A DNA stretch of 64,000 nt from Roseicyclus salinarum (GCF_029624655.1 NZ_JARRSA010000009.1:62001-126000); one strand, 5' to 3'; positions 1 to 10,016 are shown, counted from the first letter of the stretch. The notes: generated by a model not told the origin, from the sequence alone. A program made the numbers and translations.

Positions 1-2
1 GC

Positions 3-710
3 GCGCCGCTCGCCTTCGTTCATGCCGACCTTTCGCTGCTGGCGGGCTGGCGCGCGCAGCTCGACGCCGCCGAGCGGCTGACCCGCTCGGGCGCGATCGA
101 GCCGCAGCAATGGTTCGCCATCTACACCGCGCGCGTGCCCTCGGCCTCGGGCGGCGTGTGGGACCGCGTCGCGGCGGTCCAGGCGCTGGACGCGGCCCTT
201 CTGGCCGGCGACGCGCGCGAGGTGGACGCGCGTCTCGCGCCCGCCTTCGCCCACATGCGCGACGCGGGGCTGTCGGTCGCCTTCGCCACCATCTTCGCCG
301 AGCGCCTGCAGCGCGTCGCGCTCGGCGGCGAGGCGGCGCGTCTGGCCCGGCGCATCGGGCTTCTGTCGCCGATCTACGAGCGCGTGGCGCAAGCCGCCAC
401 GCCGGGTGACGCGGCCGAGGCCTTCGCCTTCGATGTCGCGCGCGGCCGGCCCGCCGCCCCCGCGCCCTCCGACGACCCGATGGCCGTCGCCGTCGCGAAC
501 GCGTTCTCCGACCCGCTTCCGGCGCATCGCTACACATGGTTCGTCGAGAACGACCGCATGGGCGAGGCGTTCCTGCGCGCAGCCCTCGTCCTCGGCAACC
601 GCGAGTCCGACTACGCCGACATCTCCGACGCCCTCGCGCTGTTCCGCGGCGTGGGCCTCGAGGACCTCGCCCGCCGCGCAAGCCTGCAGCTCCTTCTCGC
701 GGAGGGCTGA
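3..710 (+). CDS. Conserved hypothetical protein, C-terminal part (5' end outside window)
   Basis: The reading frame is open from the first bases of the window to a TGA at 708-710, so only the last 235 residues are visible and the start lies upstream. The protein is Ala/Arg/Leu-rich and looks mainly helical. No signal peptide, membrane segment or catalytic motif is visible in this part. Its stop is two bases before the xerD start codon, with a shared GGAGG region, so the two genes are almost certainly translated from one message. I do not recognise the family. Its place before xerD is the only functional clue and does not by itself imply a role in recombination. Confidence 0.75.
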   Translation, partial: APLAFVHADLSLLAGWRAQLDAAERLTRSGAIEPQQWFAIYTARVPSASGGVWDRVAAVQALDAALLAGDAREVDARLAPAFAHMRDAGLSVAFATIFAERLQRVALGGEAARLARRIGLLSPIYERVAQAATPGDAAEAFAFDVARGRPAAPAPSDDPMAVAVANAFSDPLPAHRYTWFVENDRMGEAFLRAALVLGNRESDYADISDALALFRGVGLEDLARRASLQLLLAEG

Positions 711-712
711 GG

Positions 713-1657
713 ATGGCGCCCCGCGACGATACCGACTGGATCGCGGCCTTCCTCGACGCCCACGCCGCCGAGCAGGGCGCCGCGCGCAACACGCTGCTCG
801 CCTATGGGCGCGACCTGAAGGACGCGATGGGCTGGCTCGCGCGGCGCGGCGCGTCCTTCGCCACCGCCGGGCGCGCGGCGCTCGAGGATTACGTGACCGC
901 CCTGGAGGCCGAGGGGCTTTCGGCCGCGACGCGTGCGCGCAGGCTGTCCTCGCTGCGGCAGCTCTACCGCTTCGCGCATGACGAGGGGTGGCGCGCGGAC
1001 AATCCCTGCCTGCAGATCAGGGGGCCCGCGAAGGCGCGCACCCTGCCCTCCGTCCTTGGCGTGGACGAGGTCGACCGCCTGCTCGAGGCCGCTCGGCGCA
1101 GCGGCCGGGGCGAGGCCGAGCGCCTGCGCAACGCCTGCCTCTTCGAGGTTCTCTACGCGACGGGGCTCAGGGTCAGCGAACTCGTGGCGCTTCCGGCCGC
1201 GGCCCTTCGCGGTGATCCGCGGATGCTGCTGGTGCGGGGCAAGGGCGGCAAGGAGCGCATGGTGCCCCTGTCGCCGCCCGCGCGGGACGCCGCGCGCGTA
1301 TGGCTCGAACGGCGCGACGCCGAGGAGGACCTCGCGCGCCGCGAGAAGGGCGCCACCGCCTCGCCGTATCTGTTTCCTTCGCGCGGGCGCGCGGGCCACA
1401 TGACGCGCGTGCGCTTCTTCACGCTCGTCAAGGAGGTTTCGGCCGCCGCCGGCATCGATCCCGCCCGCGTCACGCCGCACACCCTGCGCCACGCCTTCGC
1501 GACGCACCTGCTGCAGAACGGCGCCGACCTGCGCGCGATCCAGACGCTTCTCGGCCATGCCGACATCGCCACGACCGAGATCTACACCCACATCCTCGAC
1601 GCGCGGTTGCGCGACCTCGTTCTGGACAACCACCCCCTCGCGCGCAATCCCGGCTGA
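713..1657 (+). CDS. xerD: Tyrosine recombinase XerD
   Basis: A 314-residue site-specific recombinase of the XerC/XerD type, which resolves chromosome dimers at dif by strand exchange through a 3'-phosphotyrosine intermediate. The N-terminal SAM-like core-binding domain spans about residues 5-95 and the catalytic domain about 110-310. Visible active-site blocks are the first Arg in ATGLRVSELVAL, HTLRHAFATHLL (H-x-x-R), the later LLGHADI histidine, and the nucleophile Tyr in TTEIYTHI. The length is normal for the family. The ATG at 713 was chosen because GGAGG lies just upstream and the preceding stop is at 708-710. XerD is preferred over XerC from overall resemblance, but the two are hard to separate without an alignment. 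Confidence 0.9.
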   Translation: MAPRDDTDWIAAFLDAHAAEQGAARNTLLAYGRDLKDAMGWLARRGASFATAGRAALEDYVTALEAEGLSAATRARRLSSLRQLYRFAHDEGWRADNPCLQIRGPAKARTLPSVLGVDEVDRLLEAARRSGRGEAERLRNACLFEVLYATGLRVSELVALPAAALRGDPRMLLVRGKGGKERMVPLSPPARDAARVWLERRDAEEDLARREKGATASPYLFPSRGRAGHMTRVRFFTLVKEVSAAAGIDPARVTPHTLRHAFATHLLQNGADLRAIQTLLGHADIATTEIYTHILDARLRDLVLDNHPLARNPG

Positions 1658-1718
1658 GCGGCCGCGCGACGCCACGCGGGGCTTGCCCGGCCCTTTTCTC
1701 ACCCCCATAACGCTGCCC

Positions 1719-3050
1719 ATGGAAATCATTCCCGAAACGTCCGGCCTCGTCGCCGGACTATCCGAACCGACGACATGGATCACCGCCGCGGTGATCCTGT
1801 TCCTGCTGCTGTGCTCGGGCTTCTTCTCTGGCTCGGAGACGGCGCTGACCGCGGCCTCTCGCGGCAAGCTGCGCTCCATCGCGGACCGGGCCGAGGCGGG
1901 CTCGAAGGGCGCCGAACGCGCCTTGCGCCTGAAGGAGGACAACGAACGTCTGATCGGCGGCATCCTTCTTGGCAACAACCTCGTCAATATCCTCGCGACC
2001 TCGCTCGCCACGGCGCTCTTCACCACGCTCCTGGGCGAAAGCGGCGTGGCCGTCGCGACGCTGGTGATGACCGCGCTCGTCCTGATCTTCTCGGAGGTGC
2101 TGCCCAAGACCTACGCGATCAACGACCCCGAGAAGACCGCGTCGCGCGCCGCCGGTCCGGTCGGCGCCGTGATCTCGGTGCTCGCCCCCGTCGTCACCGT
2201 CGTGCGCATCATCGTTCGCGCCGTCCTGCGCCTGTTCGGGGTGCGGATCGAGGCTGGCGCCAACATGCTGTCGGTCCAGGAGGAGATCATCGGCGCCCTG
2301 TCGCTCGGCCATTCCGAGGGCGTCGTCGAGAAGGAGCACCGCGACCGCCTTCTGGGCGCGCTCGACCTGCACGAACGCACCGTGGAGGAGATCATGCTGC
2401 ACCGCTCGGGCATCGAGATGATCGACGCCGACGCGCCCACCGAGGAGATCCTGAGCCAGGCCCTGCAAAGCCCGCACACGCGCCTGCCCGTCTTCCGAGG
2501 CGAGACCGAGAACATCGTCGGCGTCGTCCACGCCAAGGACCTGCTACGCGCCATCGACCGCATGACGCGCGGCGGAGATGCGCCGGGCCTGTCCGCCTTC
2601 CGCATCACCGACGTGGCGATGAAGCCCTACTTCGTGCCCGAGACGACGACGCTCGACGACCAGATGCGGCAGTTCCTGCGCCGCCACACGCATTTCGCCC
2701 TCGTCGTGGACGAATACGGCGCGCTGCGCGGCCTGATCACGCTCGAGGACATCCTCGAGGAGATCGTGGGCGAGATCACCGACGAATTCGACGTCGCCGA
2801 CGCCCCCACCCTGACCCCGGACGCGCAGGGCAACTACGTGGTGGACGGCGCCATGACGATCCGCGACTTCAACCGCGCGACCGACTGGACGCTGCCCGAC
2901 GAGGAGGCGAACACGCTGGCGGGCCTCGTCATCCACGAGGCGCAGACGATCCCGGTCGAGGGACAGACCTTCTCGTTCCACGGCGTCCGCTTCGAGGTGG
3001 CCGAGCGCGACAAGAACCGACTGACGCGACTGAAGATCCGCAAGCTCTGA
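1719..3050 (+). CDS. CorC/HlyC family CNNM-type transporter with CBS domains
   Basis: A 443-residue membrane protein of the DUF21-CBS-CorC_HlyC family, linked to Mg2+/Co2+ efflux or tolerance. Residues about 15-190 form the DUF21/CNNM membrane domain with hydrophobic segments and the motif FFSGSETALTA. A pair of CBS domains follows at about 215-345, containing VVDEYGALRGLITLEDILEE. The C-terminal CorC_HlyC domain occupies about 355-440. The ATG at 1719 directly precedes the hydrophobic N-terminus; longer in-frame extensions would run into xerD and look non-coding. It lies 61 bp after xerD on the same strand and may share its transcript. The old name hemolysin is misleading; ion transport is the family expectation. 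Confidence 0.85.
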   Translation: MEIIPETSGLVAGLSEPTTWITAAVILFLLLCSGFFSGSETALTAASRGKLRSIADRAEAGSKGAERALRLKEDNERLIGGILLGNNLVNILATSLATALFTTLLGESGVAVATLVMTALVLIFSEVLPKTYAINDPEKTASRAAGPVGAVISVLAPVVTVVRIIVRAVLRLFGVRIEAGANMLSVQEEIIGALSLGHSEGVVEKEHRDRLLGALDLHERTVEEIMLHRSGIEMIDADAPTEEILSQALQSPHTRLPVFRGETENIVGVVHAKDLLRAIDRMTRGGDAPGLSAFRITDVAMKPYFVPETTTLDDQMRQFLRRHTHFALVVDEYGALRGLITLEDILEEIVGEITDEFDVADAPTLTPDAQGNYVVDGAMTIRDFNRATDWTLPDEEANTLAGLVIHEAQTIPVEGQTFSFHGVRFEVAERDKNRLTRLKIRKL

Positions 3051-3173
3051 GGCGCGCGGGGTCGCGGGCGCTTACCCCGCGCCGGGGCCCTGCCGCGTCA
3101 CCCGATGTCGCTTTCTGACATGCCGCCCGGCTGCCCGGTCCGTTTCATGCCCGGGACACAAGGAGGCCCGTCC

Positions 3174-5588
3174 ATGAAAACCAGCACCCGCGTCTGCATC
3201 ATCGGAGGCGGCGTCGTCGGCTGCTCGGTGGCCTACCACCTCACGAAGCTCGGCTGGTCCGAAGTGATCCTGCTGGAACGCTCCGAGCTGACCTCGGGCT
3301 CCACCTGGCACGCCGCGGGCGGGTTCCACACGCTCAACGGCGACACCAACATGGCCGCGCTGCAAGGCTACACGATCCGCCTCTACCGCGAGCTCGAGGA
3401 GCTCACCGGCATGTCCTGCGGCCTGCACCACGTGGGCGGCGTGACGCTGGCCGATACGCCCGAGCGGCTCGACATGCTGAAGGCCGAGCGCGCGAAGCAT
3501 CGGTTCATGGGTCTCGAGACCGAGATCATCGGCCCAGAGGAGATCGCGAAGGTCGCCCCCGTCACCAATGTCGAGGGCATCCTCGGCGGCCTCTACGATC
3601 CGCTCGACGGGCATCTCGACCCCTCGGGCACGACGCACGCCTACGCAAAAGCCGCGCGCATGGGCGGCGCGGAGATCGTGCTTCACACAAGGGTCCTCGA
3701 GACCAACCCCCGCCCTGACGGCACATGGGACGTCGTCACCGACAAGGGCACGATCCACGCAGAGCATGTCGTGAACGCCGCCGGCCTCTGGGCGCGCGAA
3801 GTCGGCCACATGGCCGGCCTCGCCCTGCCGCTTCACCCGATGGAGCACCAGTATGTCGTGACCGACGATATCCCCGAGATTTACGAGCGTGACCGCGAAC
3901 ACCCCCACGTCATGGATCCCGCCGGCGAAAGTTACCTGCGCCAGGAGGGACGCGGCCTGTGCATCGGCTTCTACGAGCAGACCTGCCGCCCCTGGGCCGT
4001 GGACGGCACGCCGTGGGATTTCGGGCACGAGCTTCTGCCCGACGACTTCGACAAGATCGAGGACAGCATCGCTTTCGCCTACCGCCGCTTTCCGGTGCTG
4101 GAGCGGGCGGGCGTCAAGTCCGTCATCCACGGCCCCTTCACCTTCGCCCCGGACGGCAATCCGCTGGTCGGCCCCGTGCCGGGCCTGCGCAACTACTGGT
4201 CCGCCTGCGGCGTGATGGCGGGCTTCAGCCAGGGCGGCGGCGTGGGCCTCAGCCTCGCGCAGTGGATGGTCGAGGGCGAGCCCGAGCGCGACGTCTTCGC
4301 GATGGACGTGGCCCGCTTCGGCCGTTTCCTCACGCCCGGCTACACGCTGCCAAAGGTGATCGAGAACTACCGGACGCGCTTTTCCGTCTCCTACCCCAAC
4401 GAGGAATTGCCGGCCGCCCGCCCCTTCCGTACCTCGCCGATCCACGACGTGCTCGACGCCATGGGCGCGGTCTGGGGCCAGCAATACGGGCTGGAGGTGG
4501 CCAACTACTTCGCCGAACCAGGCGAGCCGCGCCACGAGACGCCCTCGTTCCGCCGGTCGAACGCCTTCGGGCCGACCGCGCGCGAGGTGCGGGCGGTTCG
4601 CGACGGCGTCGGCATCAACGAAGTCCAGAACTTCGGCAAATACGCCGTGCGGGGCGCGGGCGCGCGCGCGTGGCTCGACCGGATCATGGCCGGGCGCGTG
4701 CCCGAAGCAGGGCGCATCGCGCTGTCGCCGATGCTTGCGCCCTCGGGGCGGATCATGGGCGACTTCACCATCAGCTGCCTCGGGCCCGGGGACTTCCGCC
4801 TGACCGCGAGCTACGGCGCGCAGGATTTCCACATGCGCTGGTTCGAGCGGCACCTCGACGGCGACGTGACCGTCGAGAACCTGTCCGACCGCGTCACCGG
4901 CTTCCAGATCGCCGGACCGCGCGCGAGAGATCTTCTACAAGATGTGACCCGTACGGATGTCGGCCCCGCCGCCTTCCGCTTCCTCGACGCGAAGCGCATG
5001 ACCATCGGCCTGTCCGGCGCGCTGGTGCAGCGCGTCAGCTATACCGGCGATCTCGGCTACGAGATCTACGTCGATGCGATGGAGCAACGCGCGCTCTGGT
5101 CGGTGCTGTGGGATGCCGGACAGGCTTACGGCCTTCGCCCCTTCGGCATGCGCGCCATGATGAGCCTGCGGCTCGACCGCTTTTTCGGTGCGTGGATGCG
5201 CGAGTATTCGCCCGATTACACCGTCGGAGAGACCGGTCTCGACCGCTTCGTGGACTGGCGCAAGTCCGCCCCCTTCATCGGGCGCGACGCCGCCGAGGCC
5301 GAGCGTGCAGTCGGCCCGTCGCGCCGCCTCTGCGCCTTCACCGTCGATGCCGACGATGCCGATGTCGTGGCCTACGAGCCAATCTGGCATTGCGGCGAGG
5401 TCGTGGGGTTTTGCACCTCGGGCGGCTACTCGCACCATGCCGGCGTCTCCGTGGCGCTCGGCTTCCTTCCCGTGGACTTGATCGAGGAGGGTCGCGAGGT
5501 GCAAATCGAGATCCTTGGCCGGATGCACCCCGCGCGGATGGTCGCCACGCCGCTCTTCGATCCCGACGGCGCGCGGATGCGGGGCTGA
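3174..5588 (+). CDS. Dimethylglycine/sarcosine dehydrogenase-like FAD-GcvT protein
   Basis: An 804-residue two-module enzyme. Residues 1-about 400 are an FAD-dependent oxidoreductase of the DAO fold, with the dinucleotide motif IIGGGVVGCSVAYHL at 8-22 and the downstream SGSTWHAAGG segment typical of sarcosine and dimethylglycine dehydrogenases. Residues about 430-800 match the GcvT folate-binding fold. Such enzymes oxidatively demethylate N-methylated glycines and pass the one-carbon unit to tetrahydrofolate. The start at 3174 is fixed by the AAGGAGG ribosome site about eight bases upstream. The substrate cannot be assigned from sequence; sarcosine, dimethylglycine or another methylated amine are possible. 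The stop overlaps the start of the next gene (TGATG). Confidence 0.85.
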   Translation: MKTSTRVCIIGGGVVGCSVAYHLTKLGWSEVILLERSELTSGSTWHAAGGFHTLNGDTNMAALQGYTIRLYRELEELTGMSCGLHHVGGVTLADTPERLDMLKAERAKHRFMGLETEIIGPEEIAKVAPVTNVEGILGGLYDPLDGHLDPSGTTHAYAKAARMGGAEIVLHTRVLETNPRPDGTWDVVTDKGTIHAEHVVNAAGLWAREVGHMAGLALPLHPMEHQYVVTDDIPEIYERDREHPHVMDPAGESYLRQEGRGLCIGFYEQTCRPWAVDGTPWDFGHELLPDDFDKIEDSIAFAYRRFPVLERAGVKSVIHGPFTFAPDGNPLVGPVPGLRNYWSACGVMAGFSQGGGVGLSLAQWMVEGEPERDVFAMDVARFGRFLTPGYTLPKVIENYRTRFSVSYPNEELPAARPFRTSPIHDVLDAMGAVWGQQYGLEVANYFAEPGEPRHETPSFRRSNAFGPTAREVRAVRDGVGINEVQNFGKYAVRGAGARAWLDRIMAGRVPEAGRIALSPMLAPSGRIMGDFTISCLGPGDFRLTASYGAQDFHMRWFERHLDGDVTVENLSDRVTGFQIAGPRARDLLQDVTRTDVGPAAFRFLDAKRMTIGLSGALVQRVSYTGDLGYEIYVDAMEQRALWSVLWDAGQAYGLRPFGMRAMMSLRLDRFFGAWMREYSPDYTVGETGLDRFVDWRKSAPFIGRDAAEAERAVGPSRRLCAFTVDADDADVVAYEPIWHCGEVVGFCTSGGYSHHAGVSVALGFLPVDLIEEGREVQIEILGRMHPARMVATPLFDPDGARMRG

Positions 5589-6184
5589 TGGCCGATCCCT
5601 CATTCCTTCTGCTGGCGGCGGGACGCGCGACGCGGATGCGCGGCGCCGACAAACTGCTGGAGCCGGTCCCGGCGGCCTTCGGCGAGCGCCCGCTTCTGGA
5701 GGTCATGGCCCGCAGATGCCTGCGCGCCGGCGCCACGCGCGTCGTGCTGGGGCCTGGACAGGACGCGCGGCGCGCGCTTCTCGCCCCACTCGAGGTCGAG
5801 GTGGTGGATGCCCCCGAGGGGGCGGGCATGGCGGCGTCGATCGTCGCGGGCGTGACCGGCCTGACGGACGCGGTGCTCGTCGTCCTTGCCGACATGCCCG
5901 ACGTGACCGCATCGGACCTGCACCTTCTGATCGCGCTGTCGCGGCAGGCCCCCCGCGCGATCCTGCGCGCCGCCGCGCAGGACGGCACGCCGGGCCACCC
6001 GGTTCTGTTCCCGGCCGACCTGCTGGGCGAGTTGCAGGCGCTGACCGGAGATACCGGCGCGCGCGACGTGCTGCGGCGTCATTCCGGCCGCGTCCACCTG
6101 GTGCCACTGAAGGGACGCCGCGCGCTGACCGACCTCGACACCCCCGAGGACTGGGCCGCATGGCGCGCGGGCACGCGCACCTGA
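5588..6184 (+). CDS. MobA/MocA-like NTP transferase
   Basis: A 198-residue protein with a MobA-like nucleotidyltransferase fold. The nucleotide-binding signature LLAAGRATRMRGADKLLEP sits at about residues 7-25, ADMPDV is the metal-binding aspartate segment, and TPGHPVLFP near residue 140 is typical of molybdenum cofactor cytidylyltransferases of the MocA group. Members activate a phosphorylated cofactor or sugar with CTP or GTP. Here it starts on the stop codon of the flavoprotein gene, so translational coupling is likely, but no molybdoenzyme is nearby to confirm a cofactor role. The specific substrate is an inference and is left open. Confidence 0.75.
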   Translation: MADPSFLLLAAGRATRMRGADKLLEPVPAAFGERPLLEVMARRCLRAGATRVVLGPGQDARRALLAPLEVEVVDAPEGAGMAASIVAGVTGLTDAVLVVLADMPDVTASDLHLLIALSRQAPRAILRAAAQDGTPGHPVLFPADLLGELQALTGDTGARDVLRRHSGRVHLVPLKGRRALTDLDTPEDWAAWRAGTRT

Positions 6185-6206
6185 AGAAGCCCCCCTGAAA
6201 GAGGAC

Positions 6207-6230
6207 GGGCGGTCCCGACCGGAACCGCCC
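6207..6230. terminator. Probable bidirectional terminator between convergent genes
   Basis: GGGCGGT at 6207-6213 pairs with ACCGCCC at 6224-6230 around a ten-base loop. The flanks AGGAC and GTCCT extend the pairing imperfectly. It sits between the convergent nucleotidyltransferase and RTX genes. There is no clear T-run, so intrinsic termination is inferred mainly from position. Confidence 0.45.
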
Positions 6231-6258
6231 GCCACCCTGTCCTGACGCCTTGGGGGCA

Positions 6259-9200
6259 TCAGAGCTGCAGAAGTCGTGCCTCATGCGACCGGAGCGCACG
6301 GCGCGCCGCGCCGTACCCGATCTGCCCCGCGCCCGTCCCCAGCTCCGGGAAGATCGAGAGGATCTCGTCGCGCTGCGCCTCTCCCATCGCGCCCAGCGTC
6401 ATGTCACCCGGCTGGAAGCTTTCGGTCCAGCAGCCGTCGGACAGGACGACCTCGTGGCGGTCGAACATGAAGTGGACATAGGTGGCGCCGGACGGATCGG
6501 CACTTTCGACGCCGGGCTTGCCCACAAGGTGCTTGGCCGCGACGAGCACCTCGCTTTCCGCGAAATAGAGCTGCGTGGCCCCGCCGAAGACCAGCACCCG
6601 GTGCTGCGGGCTGACAAGCATGTCCCGCTCGGGCAGGCCGCCGCCAAGGCTTCCGGCCCGGATCAGCACCGGCTTGAGGTTCGGCGCGCGCTGCAACTCC
6701 TGACGGCTCAGCGTGCGCGAGCCGACCCAGCGGATTTCCTGAAAGCCGTTGTCGCGCGTCAGGATCCTGTCGCCCTCGCGCAGGGTCTCGACAGGCACCT
6801 TGCCGTTCGGCGTGGCGATCAGGGCGCCCGGCGTGAAGCATGGGATGACGTTCTCGATCTCCTTGAAGACAAGCTCGCCCACAGCCTCGGTCTTGGCGGC
6901 ATCCTTGTAGAAGATCACCTTGCCGCTTTCCCCGGTCTCGCCGCCCGGGTCGATCGCGTCGTCGTAGATGATCTTCAGCGGGCCGGATCCGCTGAGGTCG
7001 AGCACGTCGATGTCCCCGTCGTCGGGATCCTCGCCGCCCGTCACGCTGTCGCCGATCCCCTCGACGTACTCGTCGCCAAAAATCGGGTCTGTGAAGGTGC
7101 CTGCCTCGAACGTGTCGTTGCCGAAGCCGCCCGTCAGCGTGTCCGCGCCCTGTCCGCCGATCAGAAGGTCGTTGCCGTCGCCACCCTCGATCAGGTCGTC
7201 GTCGATCCCGCCGTCGAGGGTATCGTCGCCCTCGCCGCCCAGGATCGTGTCCCTGTCGTCCTGCCCGAAGACCAGGTCGTTGCCCGCGCCCGCATCGATG
7301 AGATCACGGCCGTTGTCCGGGATCGGATCGTTCCGCGAGGGCGCGACATTCTCGTCGATCAGGTTGGCAAGGTCGCCCACGCCGGGACCGAGGCCGCCAT
7401 AGACCGTGTCGTCGCCGTCGCCCGCAATGACCGTGTCCGAGCCTTCGCCCGACACGATCTGATCCGCGCCCTCGCCCGCGTCGATCACGTCGTCGTCGAA
7501 GCCGCCGTCGATCGTGTCGTCGCCAGCGCCCGACACGATCACGTCCGCGTCGTCGCCCGTCGAGATCAGGTCGTCGCCCGCGCCGGTCGTGACGGTGTCC
7601 CGGTCGTCGAACGGGTCCGGGTCGGCATTGCCGATGAAGGGAAATCCGCGGTCCGGCAGGCCCTCGAGGCCACCGTTCACGACGTTGTCGCCCTCGAGGT
7701 CGGTGATCAAGTCGTTGCCGATGCCACCGTCGAGCGTGTCGCGCCCCGCGCCGCCGTCCAGCGTGTCGTCGCCCTCGCCCCCGATGAGCGAATCGCGCCC
7801 GTCCTCGCCAAGGAGGAGGTCGTCGCCCGAGCCACCGTCGAGCGTGTCGTCACCCGCCGGCGACGGCACCGGCGCCTCGGTGACGACATCGAAATAGACG
7901 TCGGTGACGTTGACGCCCGAGGGCGTGAACCCGGTGCCCCCCGCGTCAGCGGAATGGGTGATGACGATGCTGGCCACGGGCCCCGCGACGGAGACGAGGA
8001 CCGAATTCGCCGGGTCGTCGTCCGCGCCGGGCAGACCGGTGGAGCGGACCGTGTCGATCCCGGCCACGCCGTCGGTATCGAGCGCCTCGAGATTGGCGCC
8101 GGGCGACAGCACGACCTCTATCGGCTGGCCCTGCGCATCGAAGGCCTGGATGGACACGACGCTGTCGAGATCGATGTCGTTGATCCGGAACTGGACGTTC
8201 CGCACCGCCTCCGAGAACGCGAGCTGGTAGGCCTCGCCGTTGCCGTCCGCACGGATGTCCGAGGAAAGGCTCGAGTCCGGATCGATCGTCTCGCCGCCCG
8301 TGTTGATCCCGTCCGTGAGCTGTTCGGTCTCCTGGTATTCGTTGAGCACGGCGGTGTTCGGCGTCAGCACCGAAAAGGTCACGTCGACCGAGCCCGTGTT
8401 CTGCGTGAACCCCGTGATCGCGTCGCCGTCGTCGATCGCGCCGCCATCGTCCGGGTCGGGGGCGAGGTCCCATTCGAAGCTTTCGCGCAGGGTCGCGGTG
8501 CCGAGGCTCGCGTCGCCGTAAAGGACGTCGTCGCCCGCCTCGCCGCGCACCTCGTCGTTGCCCGCCCCGGCATAGACCGTATCGTCGCCCTCGCCCGCCG
8601 CGATCGTGTCGTCGCCCGCGCGGGCATCCACCACGTCCGCATCCGTGCCGGCCTCGTTGTCGCCGGCGTCGATCAGGTCGCCCTCGGGATCGCCGGTGTA
8701 GGCCGTGTCGATAAGATCCGGGCCGGACGTGCCCTCAACGACGAAATCGCCGTTCGAGATGTCCTTGTCGTAGATCGCGACGTAGTCGATCGAACCGTCG
8801 AAATGGTTCGAAAACTGGCCGTCGTCCTGCTCGCGGGCGCCGAAGGTGAAGCTTTCGGCGTCGCCGTCGCCGACCGCCAGCGTCAGGCCCGTCACCGCGG
8901 TTTCGAGCGTCTGCGTCGCGCCGGTCGTCTCGTTGTCGACGATGAGGCTGGCGCCCGTGGCCTCGTTCCACCCGTAGATCACCGTGACCGCGTCGCCCGA
9001 CGCGATCAGCCCGGGCGCGCTGGTGAGGATCGACTGTGGGCCGCCTTGTATCGCGTGGCGCAGGACGACGGCGCCCTCGCGCGTCACCTCGATCGCGAAA
9101 TGACCCTCGCTGGCGGCATCGTCGAATTCTCCACGGTTCAGGATCGTGTGGTTCAGGCCTTTTGCGGCTTCGTCCTGCACGAACCGCACCGCGATCGTGC

Positions 9201-9420
9201 CCTGGCGAAGATCGAAAGCCGTTCCCCCGCCCGCCACGTCGAACCGGTCCCCCTTGCCGTCGAGCAGGAGCGCGCCCCCCGCCGCCGTCGCGTCCGCGAA
9301 GAAGGTTCCGTCCTGCTCAACGCCGTCGGCCAGCCCGCCATCCGCCGCCGGCGCGCCGTCGCGGAAGTCCCAGAGGCCCACCAGATGCGCGGCATTCACC
9401 GGATCGTCGTAATCGGACAT
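6259..9420 (-). CDS. RTX calcium-binding repeat protein with LamG-like N-terminus and C-terminal Hint domain
   Basis: A 1053-residue acidic protein, probably exported by a type I system because it has no Sec signal. Residues about 1-200 resemble a LamG/concanavalin-like domain. RTX nonapeptides (GGxGxDxx) appear at about 235-300 and extensively at about 525-830, with a separate beta-rich domain between. From Cys861 (CFTPGALIATPNGKVPVETL) to about 1000 lies a Hint_2 (hedgehog/intein-type) domain of the kind common on Rhodobacteraceae RTX proteins. The nucleophilic cysteine position and the VSPQHRVLV block are present, so autoprocessing is possible. The start is preceded by GGGAGA. No type I secretion genes are in the window. 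The ligand or target is unknown. Confidence 0.85.
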   Translation of the reverse strand: MSDYDDPVNAAHLVGLWDFRDGAPAADGGLADGVEQDGTFFADATAAGGALLLDGKGDRFDVAGGGTAFDLRQGTIAVRFVQDEAAKGLNHTILNRGEFDDAASEGHFAIEVTREGAVVLRHAIQGGPQSILTSAPGLIASGDAVTVIYGWNEATGASLIVDNETTGATQTLETAVTGLTLAVGDGDAESFTFGAREQDDGQFSNHFDGSIDYVAIYDKDISNGDFVVEGTSGPDLIDTAYTGDPEGDLIDAGDNEAGTDADVVDARAGDDTIAAGEGDDTVYAGAGNDEVRGEAGDDVLYGDASLGTATLRESFEWDLAPDPDDGGAIDDGDAITGFTQNTGSVDVTFSVLTPNTAVLNEYQETEQLTDGINTGGETIDPDSSLSSDIRADGNGEAYQLAFSEAVRNVQFRINDIDLDSVVSIQAFDAQGQPIEVVLSPGANLEALDTDGVAGIDTVRSTGLPGADDDPANSVLVSVAGPVASIVITHSADAGGTGFTPSGVNVTDVYFDVVTEAPVPSPAGDDTLDGGSGDDLLLGEDGRDSLIGGEGDDTLDGGAGRDTLDGGIGNDLITDLEGDNVVNGGLEGLPDRGFPFIGNADPDPFDDRDTVTTGAGDDLISTGDDADVIVSGAGDDTIDGGFDDDVIDAGEGADQIVSGEGSDTVIAGDGDDTVYGGLGPGVGDLANLIDENVAPSRNDPIPDNGRDLIDAGAGNDLVFGQDDRDTILGGEGDDTLDGGIDDDLIEGGDGNDLLIGGQGADTLTGGFGNDTFEAGTFTDPIFGDEYVEGIGDSVTGGEDPDDGDIDVLDLSGSGPLKIIYDDAIDPGGETGESGKVIFYKDAAKTEAVGELVFKEIENVIPCFTPGALIATPNGKVPVETLREGDRILTRDNGFQEIRWVGSRTLSRQELQRAPNLKPVLIRAGSLGGGLPERDMLVSPQHRVLVFGGATQLYFAESEVLVAAKHLVGKPGVESADPSGATYVHFMFDRHEVVLSDGCWTESFQPGDMTLGAMGEAQRDEILSIFPELGTGAGQIGYGAARRALRSHEARLLQL

Positions 9421-10016
9421 CGAAAATCTCCCTTCGCCGAGCGCAAAATTCGGGGCGCAGATGCGGCGCGCGTTCTAAAATGGATGTCCGGGCGCAGCCG
9501 CGCCGGGCAAAGGCGCGCAGTCGAGGGGATCGTGGACCGAAGCGACGCCGGGATGCAGCGGACCTTCGCGGCGTCTCTTCTCGAAGCTGCCCGGGTTCGG
9601 GCTGCCGCGATGCATGGCACTCGTCTCCCGCATCTGTCGATGCGCGTCCTGCGCAGCCTCCCCGCGGCCACTTGCAGACATCGCCCCCCAGTCTGGGCCG
9701 TTAACGAATAGCGGCAAAAAGTGGGCGTAAGAAAGGAATTTCTGCTCAAACATGGCAAAAGTGCGGCAGCTGGACGAGGCGATCGCGCCGGCAGCAGGGC
9801 GATCTGGCGGGGGATTGTTTCCATTTTCCGTGGGCTTGCCATGGGACGGTGCCCGAAGGGCGTGCGTCAGGACATATCGACGTGGAAAACATGGACAAGC
9901 GGGCGCCCGCCCCTAGCGGGCGTTTCTCGATTCGCTACAATCACCGATCGGTTCAGAGAAACACTTTGTGTCAGGATCGCGGACAACGGTCGAGCGGCAA
10001 GACCGCCGCCGCGCAT
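9421..10016. other. Gene-free interval upstream of the RTX gene
   Basis: About 600 bp between two minus-strand genes with no reading frame showing convincing codon use. An A/T-richer stretch at about 9700-9765 (including GTTAACGAATAGCGGCAAAAA) is the likeliest promoter zone for the RTX gene, leaving an unusually long leader of roughly 280 bp. No terminator with a T-run was seen. Confidence 0.5.
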
